Positions 17,544 through 26,950 of a DNA stretch of 64,000 nucleotides are shown one piece after another. Source of the stretch: Psychromonas ingrahamii 37 (GTDB lineage Bacteria; Pseudomonadota; Gammaproteobacteria; Enterobacterales; Psychromonadaceae); contig NC_008709.1 in the NCBI RefSeq assembly GCF_000015285.1, positions 1,612,001-1,676,000 of the forward strand, written 5' to 3'. The notes below the pieces were generated by a model. That model did not search any database. It was not told where the DNA came from and saw only the letters and a list, made by a program, of their open reading frames with translations. Position 1 is the first letter of the stretch, and each line of letters starts with the position of its first letter. The translations under genes were made by a program, and so were the position numbers.

Positions 17544-18617
17544 ATGAAATCAATATTTTGTGGTCTACGCCCGCACCTTTATACCATACTGACACTTCTT
17601 TGTAGCTTGATTTTCAGTCATTCCGCTTTGGCTACCAGTCGATGGGATGGCCCACGTACGGGGCCGTCTGCCAAATCAGGGAAGACAATTGTCTATGTCG
17701 CAGAGGATTTGAAAAATGCAGGTATTCTGGGAGTTGGCGAAGGAGTTAGAGAAGCCGCACGAGTTATTGGTTGGAGTTTAATCGTTCTTGATATTGGCAG
17801 CATTGAGAGTCAACGAGCACGTGTATTTGACAAGGCGCTAAAGCTTAAGCCAGATGGATTAATTATCGGTGGTGTTGACGCCTTGAAAAATAACAAGTAT
17901 TTACAGTTATTTGCCAATGCAGGCATTCCCGTGGCCAGTTGGCACTCCAGCCCCTTCCCTGGACCCGTCGAAGGCACTCCAATATTTATAAATATTACCA
18001 CCGATTCCCTTGCCGTAGCGAGAGCCGCGGCCAACTATGCTATTGAGAAATCATCTGGTAAGGCGGGTGTGGTCATTTTTACTGATAGTCGTTATGCCAT
18101 TGCCATGAAAAAGGCCGAACTGATGGGCGATATCATTCATGCCAGTCCAAAATCCACACTGCTCTCTGTTGAAGATATTGCCCTTGATACTACTGCAAAA
18201 GAGATGAATCAGATAATTCCGGAGCTCCTGCAACGGTATGGCAATCACTGGACCCATGCCATTGGAATCAATGATCTTTATTTTGATCACGCTGTTGTAC
18301 CCCTGATTCTAGCTGGAAAATCTTCTGATGAAGCGCCGATCAACATCTCGGCCGGTGACGGTAGCGCCTCAGCTTTTATGCGGATACGCAATCATGAATA
18401 TCAAGCCGCGACTATACCCGAGCCACTCCTGTTACACGGCTGGCAGCTCATAGATGAGCTCAATCGAAGGGTTGCTGGAGAGGATCCCAGCGGTTATGTG
18501 AATCCACCCTATACTGTGACGACAGAAAATATCGATAACTACAGTCGGGCACTGACTCCTTTTGATCCAGATAACAACTACCGTCGATTTTATACAAAAA
18601 TCTGGTTGGGTAAATAA
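17544..18617 (+). CDS. Periplasmic sugar-binding-type protein (type 1 PBP)
   Basis: 357 residues with a signal peptide ending SHSALA near residue 31. A two-lobed ribose-binding-like fold follows (Peripla_BP_4 type): IVYVAEDLKNAGILGVGEGV at the start of lobe 1, KPDGLIIGGVD, a lobe crossover near GIPVASWHS, and a DG.SAS segment late in lobe 2. There is no ABC permease or ATPase next to it. It is followed 33 bp later by a sensor-GGDEF gene. In known pairs such as LuxP-LuxQ a binding protein delivers the ligand signal to a membrane sensor, so a sensory rather than transport role is inferred. Ligand unknown. Confidence 0.85.
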   Translation: MKSIFCGLRPHLYTILTLLCSLIFSHSALATSRWDGPRTGPSAKSGKTIVYVAEDLKNAGILGVGEGVREAARVIGWSLIVLDIGSIESQRARVFDKALKLKPDGLIIGGVDALKNNKYLQLFANAGIPVASWHSSPFPGPVEGTPIFINITTDSLAVARAAANYAIEKSSGKAGVVIFTDSRYAIAMKKAELMGDIIHASPKSTLLSVEDIALDTTAKEMNQIIPELLQRYGNHWTHAIGINDLYFDHAVVPLILAGKSSDEAPINISAGDGSASAFMRIRNHEYQAATIPEPLLLHGWQLIDELNRRVAGEDPSGYVNPPYTVTTENIDNYSRALTPFDPDNNYRRFYTKIWLGK

Positions 18618-18650
18618 GTGACTTTAATAACATGTGTAGCAGGAAACTGA

Positions 18651-20282
18651 ATGAGCTACATATACAGCATTAAAGGAAAATTGCTTTTGGTCTTTATCTC
18701 TGCAGTCCTGGTATTTAGCAGCGATGACTTGCTAAAGATCTATTTTATTAAGCAGTTCACCTTCTCGATAGAAAAATTCGTTTCAACCGCAGTACCTATG
18801 ATAAACGCGGCCAACGAACTTGAAGTTATTGGGAATAGTATCGCGCTACAAACCAATCGTCTTATCGGGGCCCAACAACAAAAAAAATTGACGGATTCTT
18901 ATATATCGATTGGCAAATTATTAGACGAATTGGAAATAAAAACCTCTGCCATCTCACTGGAAGGGGGAGATATTAATGTGCTAACAGTGAACAGTCTGAG
19001 CCAGTCAATCCGCTCCCTGTCACAAATTGTGTTTCAAGTTATCAATAGTAGTTTTACAAAAGAAGATCAGGCGCGGAGTGTAGCTGCTTCGGAATTAGAG
19101 ATTTTAGAGACTATACGCAACGACGTTCTTGATGCTTACACACAACAAACTGCGACAGTGATAGATACTGCTCTTTTTGCGAGTATCCAAGACATCACCA
19201 TCTGTATGGTCGTTTCGATCGAACGCGCCCTTTATGCTGAAACGTTACAACAGCTAAAAAAACAAGAAGATGAATTCCTTCTTTGCAGTGAAAAGCTAAT
19301 GGCTGAAGTGAGCGAAAATAAGTCTTCGTTGGCACACTCCTCCACCATCGTGCAATGGCTGAATACGCCTTCAGAACAAAGGAACAGAGTTTTTGAAATT
19401 AAACAGCGCGTATTGTTCTTGCAGGTGTCTGCTAAAAAATATCTAACAGAATTGGATCAACTTGCCGATCAGCTAACATCACTCACGTCAGATTATAGAC
19501 AACGAATTTTTCGTCGCTTTCAAACCACTGCCGATGCCGCAATCGTTCAAGAAAAAAGAGCCATCAATCTCACCGTGATCCTTAATATTATTGCCGCTAC
19601 ACTGCTGTTAATTTTTTACTGGATAATTGTCGTACGCGGCTTTGGTAACCGTCTGACGATAATCAGTCAGGCCATGCGTAGTATCCCTACCAGCGATTCA
19701 GATACCAAAATTCGGGTTCGGGGGCGTGATGAAATTGCTGCCATGGCACGCGCTTTAGAGCGATTACTAAAGGAGGCTTTGCTGACACATCAGATGGCAA
19801 CCATTGACCACCTAACACAGGTAAACAATCGGGCCAGCTTTTTTACTTATGCGGAAAAAGAGACTGAGCGCTCCAAAAGACGACCAAATAAAACCTGCAT
19901 CATGATGATAGATATCGATCATTTTAAACATATCAATGACACCTACGGCCATGATGTTGGAGATAAACTTTTGTCCTTGGTGGCGGATAACTGCCTAAAG
20001 TGTACAAGAACTATTGATGTATTTGCCCGCCTGGGGGGTGACGAATTCACCTTGATGATGCCGGACACTGATCTTGTATCAGGAAGACTGGCGGCAGAAC
20101 GATTACGACAACGCATCGATGAGTTACAGCTGGAGCTTACACCTGACGTTATAATAAAAGTGACCACAAGTATTGGGATATCTGTGGTCAAGCTAAATGA
20201 AACCCCCATTGAAACCGCATTAATTCAGGCCGATAAAGCACTCTATCTGGCCAAAACTGGTGGACGGAATCAAAGTAAATAG
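18651..20282 (+). CDS. TorS-like sensor, HAMP, GGDEF diguanylate cyclase
   Basis: 543 residues. An N-terminal TM helix, a ~280-residue helical periplasmic domain resembling TorS-type sensors, and a second TM helix (LTVILNIIAATLLLIFYWII) come first. A short HAMP-like linker and a GGDEF domain with DIDHFKHINDTYGH and intact RLGGDEF follow. An RTID I-site lies before it. TorS-like domains are built to bind periplasmic partner proteins, which fits the binding-protein gene immediately upstream. AGGAAACTG precedes the ATG. There is no EAL domain. Confidence 0.9.
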   Translation: MSYIYSIKGKLLLVFISAVLVFSSDDLLKIYFIKQFTFSIEKFVSTAVPMINAANELEVIGNSIALQTNRLIGAQQQKKLTDSYISIGKLLDELEIKTSAISLEGGDINVLTVNSLSQSIRSLSQIVFQVINSSFTKEDQARSVAASELEILETIRNDVLDAYTQQTATVIDTALFASIQDITICMVVSIERALYAETLQQLKKQEDEFLLCSEKLMAEVSENKSSLAHSSTIVQWLNTPSEQRNRVFEIKQRVLFLQVSAKKYLTELDQLADQLTSLTSDYRQRIFRRFQTTADAAIVQEKRAINLTVILNIIAATLLLIFYWIIVVRGFGNRLTIISQAMRSIPTSDSDTKIRVRGRDEIAAMARALERLLKEALLTHQMATIDHLTQVNNRASFFTYAEKETERSKRRPNKTCIMMIDIDHFKHINDTYGHDVGDKLLSLVADNCLKCTRTIDVFARLGGDEFTLMMPDTDLVSGRLAAERLRQRIDELQLELTPDVIIKVTTSIGISVVKLNETPIETALIQADKALYLAKTGGRNQSK

Positions 20283-20290
20283 CTGGACAG

Positions 20291-20663
20291 CCAAATTTTT
20301 TGAGTGTAGCGGGTTTAGAGCGTGAGGCTTGGTTAGCATTAGCATGCTATTTTGGCGAAAGTATCATGGCGCCGTGGGCTTACTTGATAAACTTGCATTG
20401 TTTGCCGAGCATACGGGTAAACGCTGGATATCCGGTAAAATAAATTACAGAAAATACTGCATTAAAAGTCATTATTAACAATCTATCCGTCAAATTAGCA
20501 CATTGCTAAGGGATAATGATGTTCTAATTCCTTAAAAAAACTCATTATTTAATTCAGCATGCTCTAATTTTTTCTGTGGCATAATTACACAAATACCCGA
20601 TCATATTTAGCGATAAAGTGCCTTTTTATTAACATAGAATTGCAATAAAAAGATTGGCTTTCC
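20291..20663 (+). repeat. Long direct repeat B, including transposase 3' remnant
   Basis: Direct repeat of 16519-16886. It encodes GLEREAWLALACYFGES and, after a one-base frame change, HGAVGLLDKLALFAEHTG then KRWISGK, the C-terminal end of the same Y1 transposase. It also carries the hairpin TTAGCA-CAT-TGCTAA and the dispersed block 20583-20659. It begins 8 bp after the GGDEF stop codon. GGACAGCC at 20285-20292 is the inverse of GGCTGTCC at the end of repeat A. Confidence 0.85.
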
Positions 20664-20677
20664 TCAACGAGATTTTT

Positions 20678-21199
20678 TCAATGAGGTTTTGGGGCATCTT
20701 TAAACAGCAACGCGTTTGCCGCTAAATTATCCGGGGATAGGCGATATATGCGCATCGTATCAATACAGTCAGAGCCTAATTTTTGGTAAAATTCAATGGC
20801 GGGAGTATTCCAATCCAAGCAAGCCCATTCGAGCATTTCGCATCCACGATCAAGGGCATATTTTGATAAAAAGTGCATCATGATATTGCCCAATCCTTTA
20901 CCGCGCATTGAATCATCAATGAAGAACCCGTCAATGTATAACCCTAAGCGGCCCGTAAAGGCTGAGCTTTTCTGATGGAAATATGCAAAGCCAACCATTT
21001 TACCCTCATAAACGCCAAACACGGCCTCACCTTGCTTAGCGGCAAGCAATCGTTCTATTCGTTCTGGTGTGGCAGTTATTTTATCGGCCATTTTTTGAAA
21101 AGTACCCAGCTGTTTCATAAAGTTAACAACCAGTACTGCGTCATCAGGGCTGGCAATTTGCAGAAAAAACTTTGGATCTTGAGTGTGAATTTTTGGCAT
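20678..21199 (-). CDS. GNAT-family N-acetyltransferase
   Basis: 173 residues, one GNAT fold. The acetyl-CoA loop is MRGKGLGNIM (R-x-x-G-x-G) near residue 110, and the C-terminal N-x-x-A-x-x-F-Y motif is NTPAIEFYQKLG. The overall pattern (SFYE/FFI strand, LEW.CLDWN) resembles the diamine/spermidine acetyltransferase branch, but the substrate cannot be fixed. Stand-alone gene between the signalling module and a long intergenic stretch. Confidence 0.85.
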   Translation of the reverse strand: MPKIHTQDPKFFLQIASPDDAVLVVNFMKQLGTFQKMADKITATPERIERLLAAKQGEAVFGVYEGKMVGFAYFHQKSSAFTGRLGLYIDGFFIDDSMRGKGLGNIMMHFLSKYALDRGCEMLEWACLDWNTPAIEFYQKLGSDCIDTMRIYRLSPDNLAANALLFKDAPKPH

Positions 21200-21515
21200 T
21201 AATATTCCTCTTGTCTATAGGGCTGTAGAATTTCTTATTTTCAGCCCATCAGTATAAAATAAAACGAGAGTAATTTATATTTTATTGATATTCAATGAGT
21301 TAATCCAACTTTTAATAACCCATTGGTTAAATTGAGTGATAATAGAAAGAAAATCCACTTTGATTTTATAGGTAATTCAATGCTTAGATTCAAATAATAA
21401 AATACCAGACCAAGGCGGCAATAGAAATTACCATCCGCTTATAGTGTAATAAATAAACACTTTAGCAAGTGGAAACAGAGTACCTAGGGCGAAACAGCAA
21501 CAATAAAAGTTAAAC

Positions 21516-21604
21516 CAAAGACTAAAACGTAGTTTTATGTCTCGCCAGCATGTGTTTTAACCCGTGTAAATGAGCAGAAAATTAATTGATTTGGTATTCA
21601 TCAG
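21516..21604 (+). repeat. MITE-related dispersed repeat (partial copy)
   Basis: Matches 27053-27138, the right half of the MITE next to xthA: CAAAGACTAAAACGTAGT, then TTTTATGTCT and GCATGTGTTTTAAC, ending in TTTGGTATT. The inner AAAAC-GTA-GTTTT is a small dyad. The left half is hard to align and may be decayed. Confidence 0.75.
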
Positions 21605-21891
21605 TCATAAAACGCCAAGGGAGTTATTATTTTTAGATGAAGTTTAGATGGTAATAGATTAAAAATCAGGTTAGATACGCAGGCAAGGTTAAACTGATTG
21701 GCATTATTTTCTATGTTGGAGCATTAAAAAAGCACCTTAATAAAAACATTGATGTGCAAAAAGCAGTAGTGCGGGTTATTGTCAGTTGAATAATGACTAT
21801 TCTCTTTATTAACCCTTTGAATAGTAAGCTTAATTAAATGTTATTAAGCTATCGGGCACTTTCTGTAATAAAGATTAAAGAAAATATTTTT
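21605..21891. other. Intergenic region before sulP
   Basis: AT-rich. No gene or RNA structure is recognised. The whole 21200-21995 gap is nearly 800 bp with only the repeat and the promoter as supported features. Confidence 0.4.
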
Positions 21892-21921
21892 TTTGATGTT
21901 GATCGCAAAATTGGCTATAAT
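21892..21921 (+). promoter_or_regulatory. Probable sigma-70 promoter of the SulP gene
   Basis: TTTGAT (21892-21897), an 18-bp spacer, then a perfect TATAAT (21916-21921), about 75 bp before the GTG start. The T-rich stretch upstream could help. Confidence 0.5.
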
Positions 21922-21995
21922 ATGCCACCAATTTATTATAGCTATCCCATTAAGTCATCGTGGGTACTATTTGTACTCATTAAGGATCACAAGCT

Positions 21996-23558
21996 GTGTT
22001 TGAATTTCCACAAGTCGATAAGAGTAGTGTCAAAAATGATGTGTTTTCGGGGATAACCGTTGCCCTGGCATTAGTGCCTGAGGCGGTTGCATTTGCATTT
22101 GTTGCGGGTGTTGAACCTATGGTTGGTCTCTATGCCGCTTTTATGGTCGGTTTAATTACCGCTTTTTTCGGTGGCCGTCCTGGAATGATTTCCGGTGCTA
22201 CCGGTGCAATGGCAATCGTTATCGTGTCTCTGGTATCTGAGCACGGCGTTGAATATTTATTTGCAGCGGTTTTACTCGCGGGTCTACTGCAGATTTTATT
22301 TGGTGTTTTTCACCTTGGTAAATTCATTCGCATGGTGCCTCATTCCGTGATGATTGGCTTTGTGAATGGTTTGGCAATTGTTATTTTCATGGCCCAAATG
22401 GGGCAGTTCAAAGTAGTCAATAAAGTAGGAGAACTTGAATGGATGCAGGGCTCATCGTTATATATCATGCTTGCTTTAGCGCTGCTAACGATGCTGATTA
22501 TTCATTTTCTGCCTAAATTTACCACAGCAATACCGTCAACGCTGGCGGCGATTGTGGTTGTTACATTATTAGTTTACTTTATTCCTGCTTTAGAGGCACG
22601 TACCGTTGTTGATTTCCTGCGCAGTATGACGGGTGATGAAAACGCCACCGTTGCAGGTACATTACCAACATTTGCATTTCCTGTGGTGCCATTTTCGATG
22701 GAAACCTTGGCTATTATCTTACCTTATTCATTCATATTAGCGGCAGTCGGCCTTATTGAATCGCTATTAACCTTGACTGTTATTGATGAAATGACCGGAA
22801 CGCGTGGTCGCGCTAATAAAGAGTGTATCGCACAGGGTGGCGCAAATATGGTCAATGGTGTCTTCGGAGGCATGGGTGGCTGTGCAATGATCGGACAGTC
22901 CATGATCAATATTAATTCAGGTGGCCGTGGTCGTTTATCGGGTATTACGGCAGCGCTGACACTGTTAGCCTTTATTTTATTCGCTTCCGGTTTAATTGAG
23001 ATAGTACCTATTGCGGCACTGGTTGGTGTGATGTTTATTGTTGTATTAAGCACCTTTGAATGGGCGTCGTTTAAGATGATGCGTAAGGTACCCAAGAAAG
23101 ATGCGATCGTTATTATCTTAGTAACAGGGGTGACGGTAGTCACTGATTTGGCCATTGCAGTCTTTGTGGGAGTGATTGTTTCAGCATTGGTATTTGCATG
23201 GGAGCATGCTAAACATATTTATGCAGTAAATGTTACCAGTGAAGATCAAAAAGAAAAAACCTATCGCATTAACGGCCCTTTATTTTTTGGTTCAGTGAGT
23301 CATTTTCTTGACCTCTTTGATGTGCAAAATGATCCTCGCAGCGTCATTGTTGATTTTGCGGAATCTCGTGTTGCGGATCATTCTGCGATTGAAGCCATCT
23401 GTGTATTAACGGATCGTTATGTAAAAGAGGGCAAAAAACTACATATTCGTCATCTCAGTAAAGACTGTCACAAACTGTTGAGTAAAGCCGGCGTGCTGGT
23501 CGAGGTTAATACCATTGAAGATCCTATTTATAAAGTTGTTTCTGATGAACTCGCTTAA
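21996..23558 (+). CDS. SulP-family anion transporter with STAS domain
   Basis: 520 residues. About 12-14 TM helices include the SulP signature region (VALALVPEAVAFAFVAGVEP near residue 25) and the conserved GGMGGCAMIGQSMINI loop. A cytoplasmic STAS domain follows from about 410 (FFGSVSHFLDLF, VIVDFAESRVADHSAIEAI). SulP proteins carry sulfate, bicarbonate or other anions; the substrate is not visible. Start GTG at 21996 has AAGGA ten bases upstream and begins MFEFPQVDK. A monocistronic unit is likely, with repeats behind it. Confidence 0.92.
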   Translation: MFEFPQVDKSSVKNDVFSGITVALALVPEAVAFAFVAGVEPMVGLYAAFMVGLITAFFGGRPGMISGATGAMAIVIVSLVSEHGVEYLFAAVLLAGLLQILFGVFHLGKFIRMVPHSVMIGFVNGLAIVIFMAQMGQFKVVNKVGELEWMQGSSLYIMLALALLTMLIIHFLPKFTTAIPSTLAAIVVVTLLVYFIPALEARTVVDFLRSMTGDENATVAGTLPTFAFPVVPFSMETLAIILPYSFILAAVGLIESLLTLTVIDEMTGTRGRANKECIAQGGANMVNGVFGGMGGCAMIGQSMININSGGRGRLSGITAALTLLAFILFASGLIEIVPIAALVGVMFIVVLSTFEWASFKMMRKVPKKDAIVIILVTGVTVVTDLAIAVFVGVIVSALVFAWEHAKHIYAVNVTSEDQKEKTYRINGPLFFGSVSHFLDLFDVQNDPRSVIVDFAESRVADHSAIEAICVLTDRYVKEGKKLHIRHLSKDCHKLLSKAGVLVEVNTIEDPIYKVVSDELA

Positions 23559-23639
23559 TAAATTAAAGCTTTGGGTAAGATGAGCCCTTCGCTTTTACAA
23601 TTCAGGCATTCAATAGAGACTAATAGGCACAAGAAATGA

Positions 23640-23820
23640 ATGGGAAATAATAGTGGAATTAATAAATATTTCACTATTTTCCATTAGTAATAAAACACTT
23701 AAAGTGTCTTAAGGTTAAGCCATAAAGTAGATGGGAAATAACAATGCAATTAAGAAATTTTCCACTATTTTTCATTAGTAGTAATACTATCAGAGAGTCT
23801 TAATGTTAATGCATAAAGAG
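23640..23820. repeat. Tandem duplication of a ~91-bp hairpin unit
   Basis: Copies 23640-23730 and 23731-23820, diverged. Each has GGGAAATAA near the start, CACTATTTT in the middle and CATAAAG at the end. In the first copy GGAAA..ATAGTG and CACTATTTTCC can fold back. Starts 82 bp after the SulP stop. Confidence 0.8.
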
Positions 23821-23998
23821 GGTTAACTTATTTTAATCAATGGGTTACAACATGATGCAGTTTTAAGTTAATCATGTAACACATTGATTATAGTCTTTAT
23901 TTTTTCTTTCTTTCTTTCTTCCCCCCGTCCCATAATGAAATAATTTCAAATGCTGCTTAGCACTTTTAAATGGGCATTCTGGTGATTTGTATCAGACT
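23821..23998. other. Intergenic, with a CTTT microsatellite
   Basis: A short (CTTT)n run followed by six C lies near 23908-23926. No gene is recognised. Confidence 0.5.
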
Positions 23999-24124
23999 TT
24001 ATTTACTTGAAACGCGAGTAGGGCGATAAGTTGCGTCACACTTAGGGGCTTCTTGAAGGTTTTTTGTATTCCATAGTGAAAACCAGATATGGTTGTTACG
24101 TAGGGTTTTTCTTTTGTTTCTCAT
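23999..24124 (-). CDS. Small basic protein, 41 residues
   Basis: Begins MRNKRKTLRNNHIWFSLWNT and ends TYRPTRVSSK. A strong ribosome site (AGGAG, seven bases before ATG) and a length of exactly 42 codons to TAA argue that it is real although short. A TATAGT about 40 bp upstream could be its -10. It is highly basic at the N-terminus with two Trp and one Cys. No family is recognised, and no neighbour shares the strand. Confidence 0.55.
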   Translation of the reverse strand: MRNKRKTLRNNHIWFSLWNTKNLQEAPKCDATYRPTRVSSK

Positions 24125-24477
24125 ATTATTTTCTCCTGTTTGATTTAGGGGCACTATAACGATTTTTCATTACAGAAATGTGACAGTAAAGATGTTTCTT
24201 TTGTACCTGATATTGAGGAAAAACAAAGAATGTTATTCTTTTTTAGCAGATAATTAGCGCAAATTAAAACTTACCGTCGAGGCATTTATCAGAAAAGTAA
24301 CATAGTGTAATTAAATAGATAGATGCTATAAAAAAAGGTAGACTAATTTTTATTAATTACTCAGTTTTAGTTTAAAAAATTTTAAGGTAGGCAGATATAA
24401 GTTCAGGATATCCCTTCCGAATCACATATTTCGAATATTGACTTAGCAGTTACAGCAGTAACAGGATGAGGTAGCAA
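24125..24477. other. Intergenic region upstream of pfkA
   Basis: AT-rich leader between the divergent small gene and pfkA. It should hold both promoters. No operator or riboswitch is recognised. Confidence 0.4.
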
Positions 24478-25440
24478 ATGATTAAAAAAATTGGTGTTTT
24501 AACAAGCGGCGGTGATGCACCGGGTATGAATTCAGCAATACGTGCAGTCGTGCGCTGTGCTCTGGCAAATGATATTGAAGTCTATGGTATTTATGATGGT
24601 TATGCCGGACTTCATAAAGGTAATCTCAAACAGTTAACGCGTCATTCTGTTTCGGATATGATTAACCGTGGTGGTACTTTCTTGGGCAGTGCCCGTTTTC
24701 CTGAATTTAAAGAAGAAAGTGTCCGTCAGGAAGCGATTAAAAATCTAGAAAAGCACGGTATTGAAGCATTAGTTGTGATCGGTGGTGATGGTTCTTATAT
24801 GGGGGCGAAAAAACTCAGTGAAATGGGTTATCCCTGTATCGGTATTCCTGGAACAATTGATAATGATATTGCCGGAACAGATTATACTATCGGATTTATG
24901 ACCTGCTTAAATACCATTGTTGATGCGGTAGACCGTTTACGTGATACCTCTTCATCACATAACCGTATCTCTATTGTTGAAGTAATGGGTCGCTATTGTG
25001 GTGATTTAACGCTTTGGTCTGCCATTGCTGGCGGCAGTGAATATGTTGTCCTGCCGGAAATAGGTTTTGACGAAGCTGAATTATTTGAGCATATTGAAAC
25101 GGGTGAAGCCTCGGGTAAAAAGCATGCCATTATTATGATCACTGAACATGTAACGGATGTGACAGAATTGGCTAAACGTATTGAAGCAAAGACCGGCCGA
25201 GAAACGCGTGCCACTATTTTAGGCCATATCCAACGTGGTGGTTCACCTATGGCGTTTGATCGCGTATTAGCAAGTCGTATGGGTGCCCGTGCAGTTGAGC
25301 TTTTGATTGATGGTAAAAGTGCGCGTTGTATCGGTCTTCAGTATGGCAAGATGGTTGACCATGATATTATTGAATGTTTAGAAGAGATGGAGCGTCCGTT
25401 CCGTGAAGATTTATACAATTTATCGAACGTGTTATTCTAA
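24478..25440 (+). CDS. pfkA: ATP-dependent 6-phosphofructokinase
   Basis: Phosphorylates fructose 6-phosphate to fructose 1,6-bisphosphate, the committed step of glycolysis. 320 residues, as in E. coli PfkA. ATP loop [11 protein letters not shown] is at residues 8-18, GGDGS near 102, catalytic PGTIDNDI near 125, the substrate segment [10 protein letters not shown] near 162, and HIQRGG near 249. The GGDG glycine marks ATP rather than PPi dependence. GAGGT lies 7 bases before ATG. It is monocistronic, closed by the terminator at 25468. Confidence 0.98.
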   Translation: MIKKIGVLTSGGDAPGMNSAIRAVVRCALANDIEVYGIYDGYAGLHKGNLKQLTRHSVSDMINRGGTFLGSARFPEFKEESVRQEAIKNLEKHGIEALVVIGGDGSYMGAKKLSEMGYPCIGIPGTIDNDIAGTDYTIGFMTCLNTIVDAVDRLRDTSSSHNRISIVEVMGRYCGDLTLWSAIAGGSEYVVLPEIGFDEAELFEHIETGEASGKKHAIIMITEHVTDVTELAKRIEAKTGRETRATILGHIQRGGSPMAFDRVLASRMGARAVELLIDGKSARCIGLQYGKMVDHDIIECLEEMERPFREDLYNLSNVLF

Positions 25441-25467
25441 TAATAAGCCGATTAATTTAAATGATCT

Positions 25468-25495
25468 AAGCCTACCTTATGGTAGGCTTTTTTTT
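25468..25495 (+). terminator. Rho-independent terminator of pfkA
   Basis: AAGCCTACC, loop TTAT, GGTAGGCTT: a perfect 9-bp stem followed by an eight-T tract. Confidence 0.95.
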
Positions 25496-25595
25496 GGCTC
25501 GGTGCTAACGCTGTAATCCTTAAAATTACAATACGTTAAGTATAGACAGTAACACTGGCAACCGCTTATTTAGACATGGAATTTTTTAGGTGAAA

Positions 25596-26183
25596 ATGAA
25601 TAAACAAACCTCCCCTTATCAAGCTTTAGTCGCGCTCTGTGAAATAGCAGAAATCAAAAAAAATGCGCTGGATGTTGATCAAATGTTAGGGTTTATCTGC
25701 GCCATTAGTGCGTCTCCCACACAACTTGATCTTCAGGACTGGTTGCCCTGTTTATGGGCTGAAGGTCTAATGCCTTCTTTTAGCAATGAGCAGTTAGCGG
25801 TTGAATTTGCGACTGCATGCATGCAGTTTTACGATGCTTGTTTGACTGGCTACCAACAATCGATAGCGCTTGTGTTACCGACACAGAGATGGATAAATGA
25901 ATCCCTAGAAATTACCGAGCAGGGCAGCCGTTTTGCATCAGGTTATTTATCGGGTTTTCAAAGTATTGAGCAGAATATTGAGATAGTGAAAGAAGGGACA
26001 CTTGAGCAGTTATTACAAACTGCAACATTACTATTAAGTAAAATAACGAATCCCAGTGGCGATAATCTGGAGATGTTGACTCTTTTTAATCAACTACCTG
26101 AAGTAGATGAAATAGTGTCTTCATTACCCCTGCTATTAGGTACACTGGGGCATTTTTCTTTGCAGGCAAATTATCATGACTAA
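25596..26183 (+). CDS. UPF0149 (YecA/YgfB) family protein
   Basis: 195 residues, all helical. The family core is visible as LDVDQMLGFICAISASP near residue 30, followed by WLPCLW. The middle block ITEQGSRFASGYLSGFQ also fits. The function of the family is poorly known. There is no C-terminal SEC-C zinc motif, so it is closer to YgfB than YecA. The start ATG at 25596 is preferred over the GTG at 25590 because TTAGGTGA then serves as ribosome site. Its last 8 bp overlap the next gene, so the two are coupled. Confidence 0.85.
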   Translation: MNKQTSPYQALVALCEIAEIKKNALDVDQMLGFICAISASPTQLDLQDWLPCLWAEGLMPSFSNEQLAVEFATACMQFYDACLTGYQQSIALVLPTQRWINESLEITEQGSRFASGYLSGFQSIEQNIEIVKEGTLEQLLQTATLLLSKITNPSGDNLEMLTLFNQLPEVDEIVSSLPLLLGTLGHFSLQANYHD

Positions 26184-26904
26184 TAGTGTAGATGAGGTTT
26201 TTTTTAACTATAAAAATTATTTTTCAGTGGTGCATGAAAATAATGAATTTATTGTCATCAATAAGCAGGCCGGTATTAATTTTCACAGTGAAGATGGCGA
26301 GTTTGGTGTAGTGGTTGCCGCTGAAAAAGCGTTTTCCTGTAAACTTTATAGCGTTCATCGTTTAGATAAAATGACTTCAGGTTTGTTACTGCTGGCTAAA
26401 TCTTCACCGAGTGCCGCGCAGCTTTCCGCCTTGTTTTTTGAGCATCAGATTCAAAAATATTATCTGGCTATTAGCGATAAAAAACCAAAAAAGAAACAGG
26501 GTTTAATAAAAGGCGGGATGGAAAAGTCGCGTCGCTCTATGTGGAAATTAACTAAACAGACTAATAACTTAGCGATCACACAGTTCTTCAGTTATTCCTT
26601 AGAGAATGGCAAACGTCTGTTTGTAATTAAACCGCGTACGGGGAAAACACATCAGATTCGTGTTGCACTTAACAGTATCGGCAGTGCTATTTGCGGTGAT
26701 CCTCTCTATGCTGAAAAATCGCCGCAGAGTGCTGCATTTGATCGTGCTTATCTGCATGCCTACCAGATTGACTTTAAGTTAAATAATCAAGATTACCATT
26801 TTAAAGCATATCCAAAGTCAGGTTGTTTATTTACAAGTGATGTTTTTATTAATCAAATAGAAGCCATTGGTGCTGTTGGAAAGTTGGATTGGCCAAAAAT
26901 TTAA
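26176..26904 (+). CDS. RluA-family pseudouridine synthase (TIGR01621-like)
   Basis: 242 residues. The catalytic motif HRLDKMTSGLLL near residue 62 carries the essential Asp, and PRTGKTHQIRVAL is the second conserved block. There is no S4 domain, and the short length puts it in a small RluA subfamily rather than RluA, RluC or RluD. The RNA target is unknown. Overlaps the UPF0149 gene by 8 bp. Ends in a long hairpin. Confidence 0.88.
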   Translation: MTNSVDEVFFNYKNYFSVVHENNEFIVINKQAGINFHSEDGEFGVVVAAEKAFSCKLYSVHRLDKMTSGLLLLAKSSPSAAQLSALFFEHQIQKYYLAISDKKPKKKQGLIKGGMEKSRRSMWKLTKQTNNLAITQFFSYSLENGKRLFVIKPRTGKTHQIRVALNSIGSAICGDPLYAEKSPQSAAFDRAYLHAYQIDFKLNNQDYHFKAYPKSGCLFTSDVFINQIEAIGAVGKLDWPKI

Positions 26905-26926
26905 ACTCACCTAAAGTGAGTTTAAA
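26900..26926 (+). terminator. Hairpin at the end of the pseudouridine synthase gene
   Basis: TTTAAACTCAC and GTGAGTTTAAA form an 11-bp perfect stem with a 5-nt loop. It overlaps the stop codon. There is no strong T tract after it, so termination may be weak or the A/T ends may serve both strands. Confidence 0.6.
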
Positions 26927-26950
26927 TAAGTTTGCTAGGCTAAAGTATTA

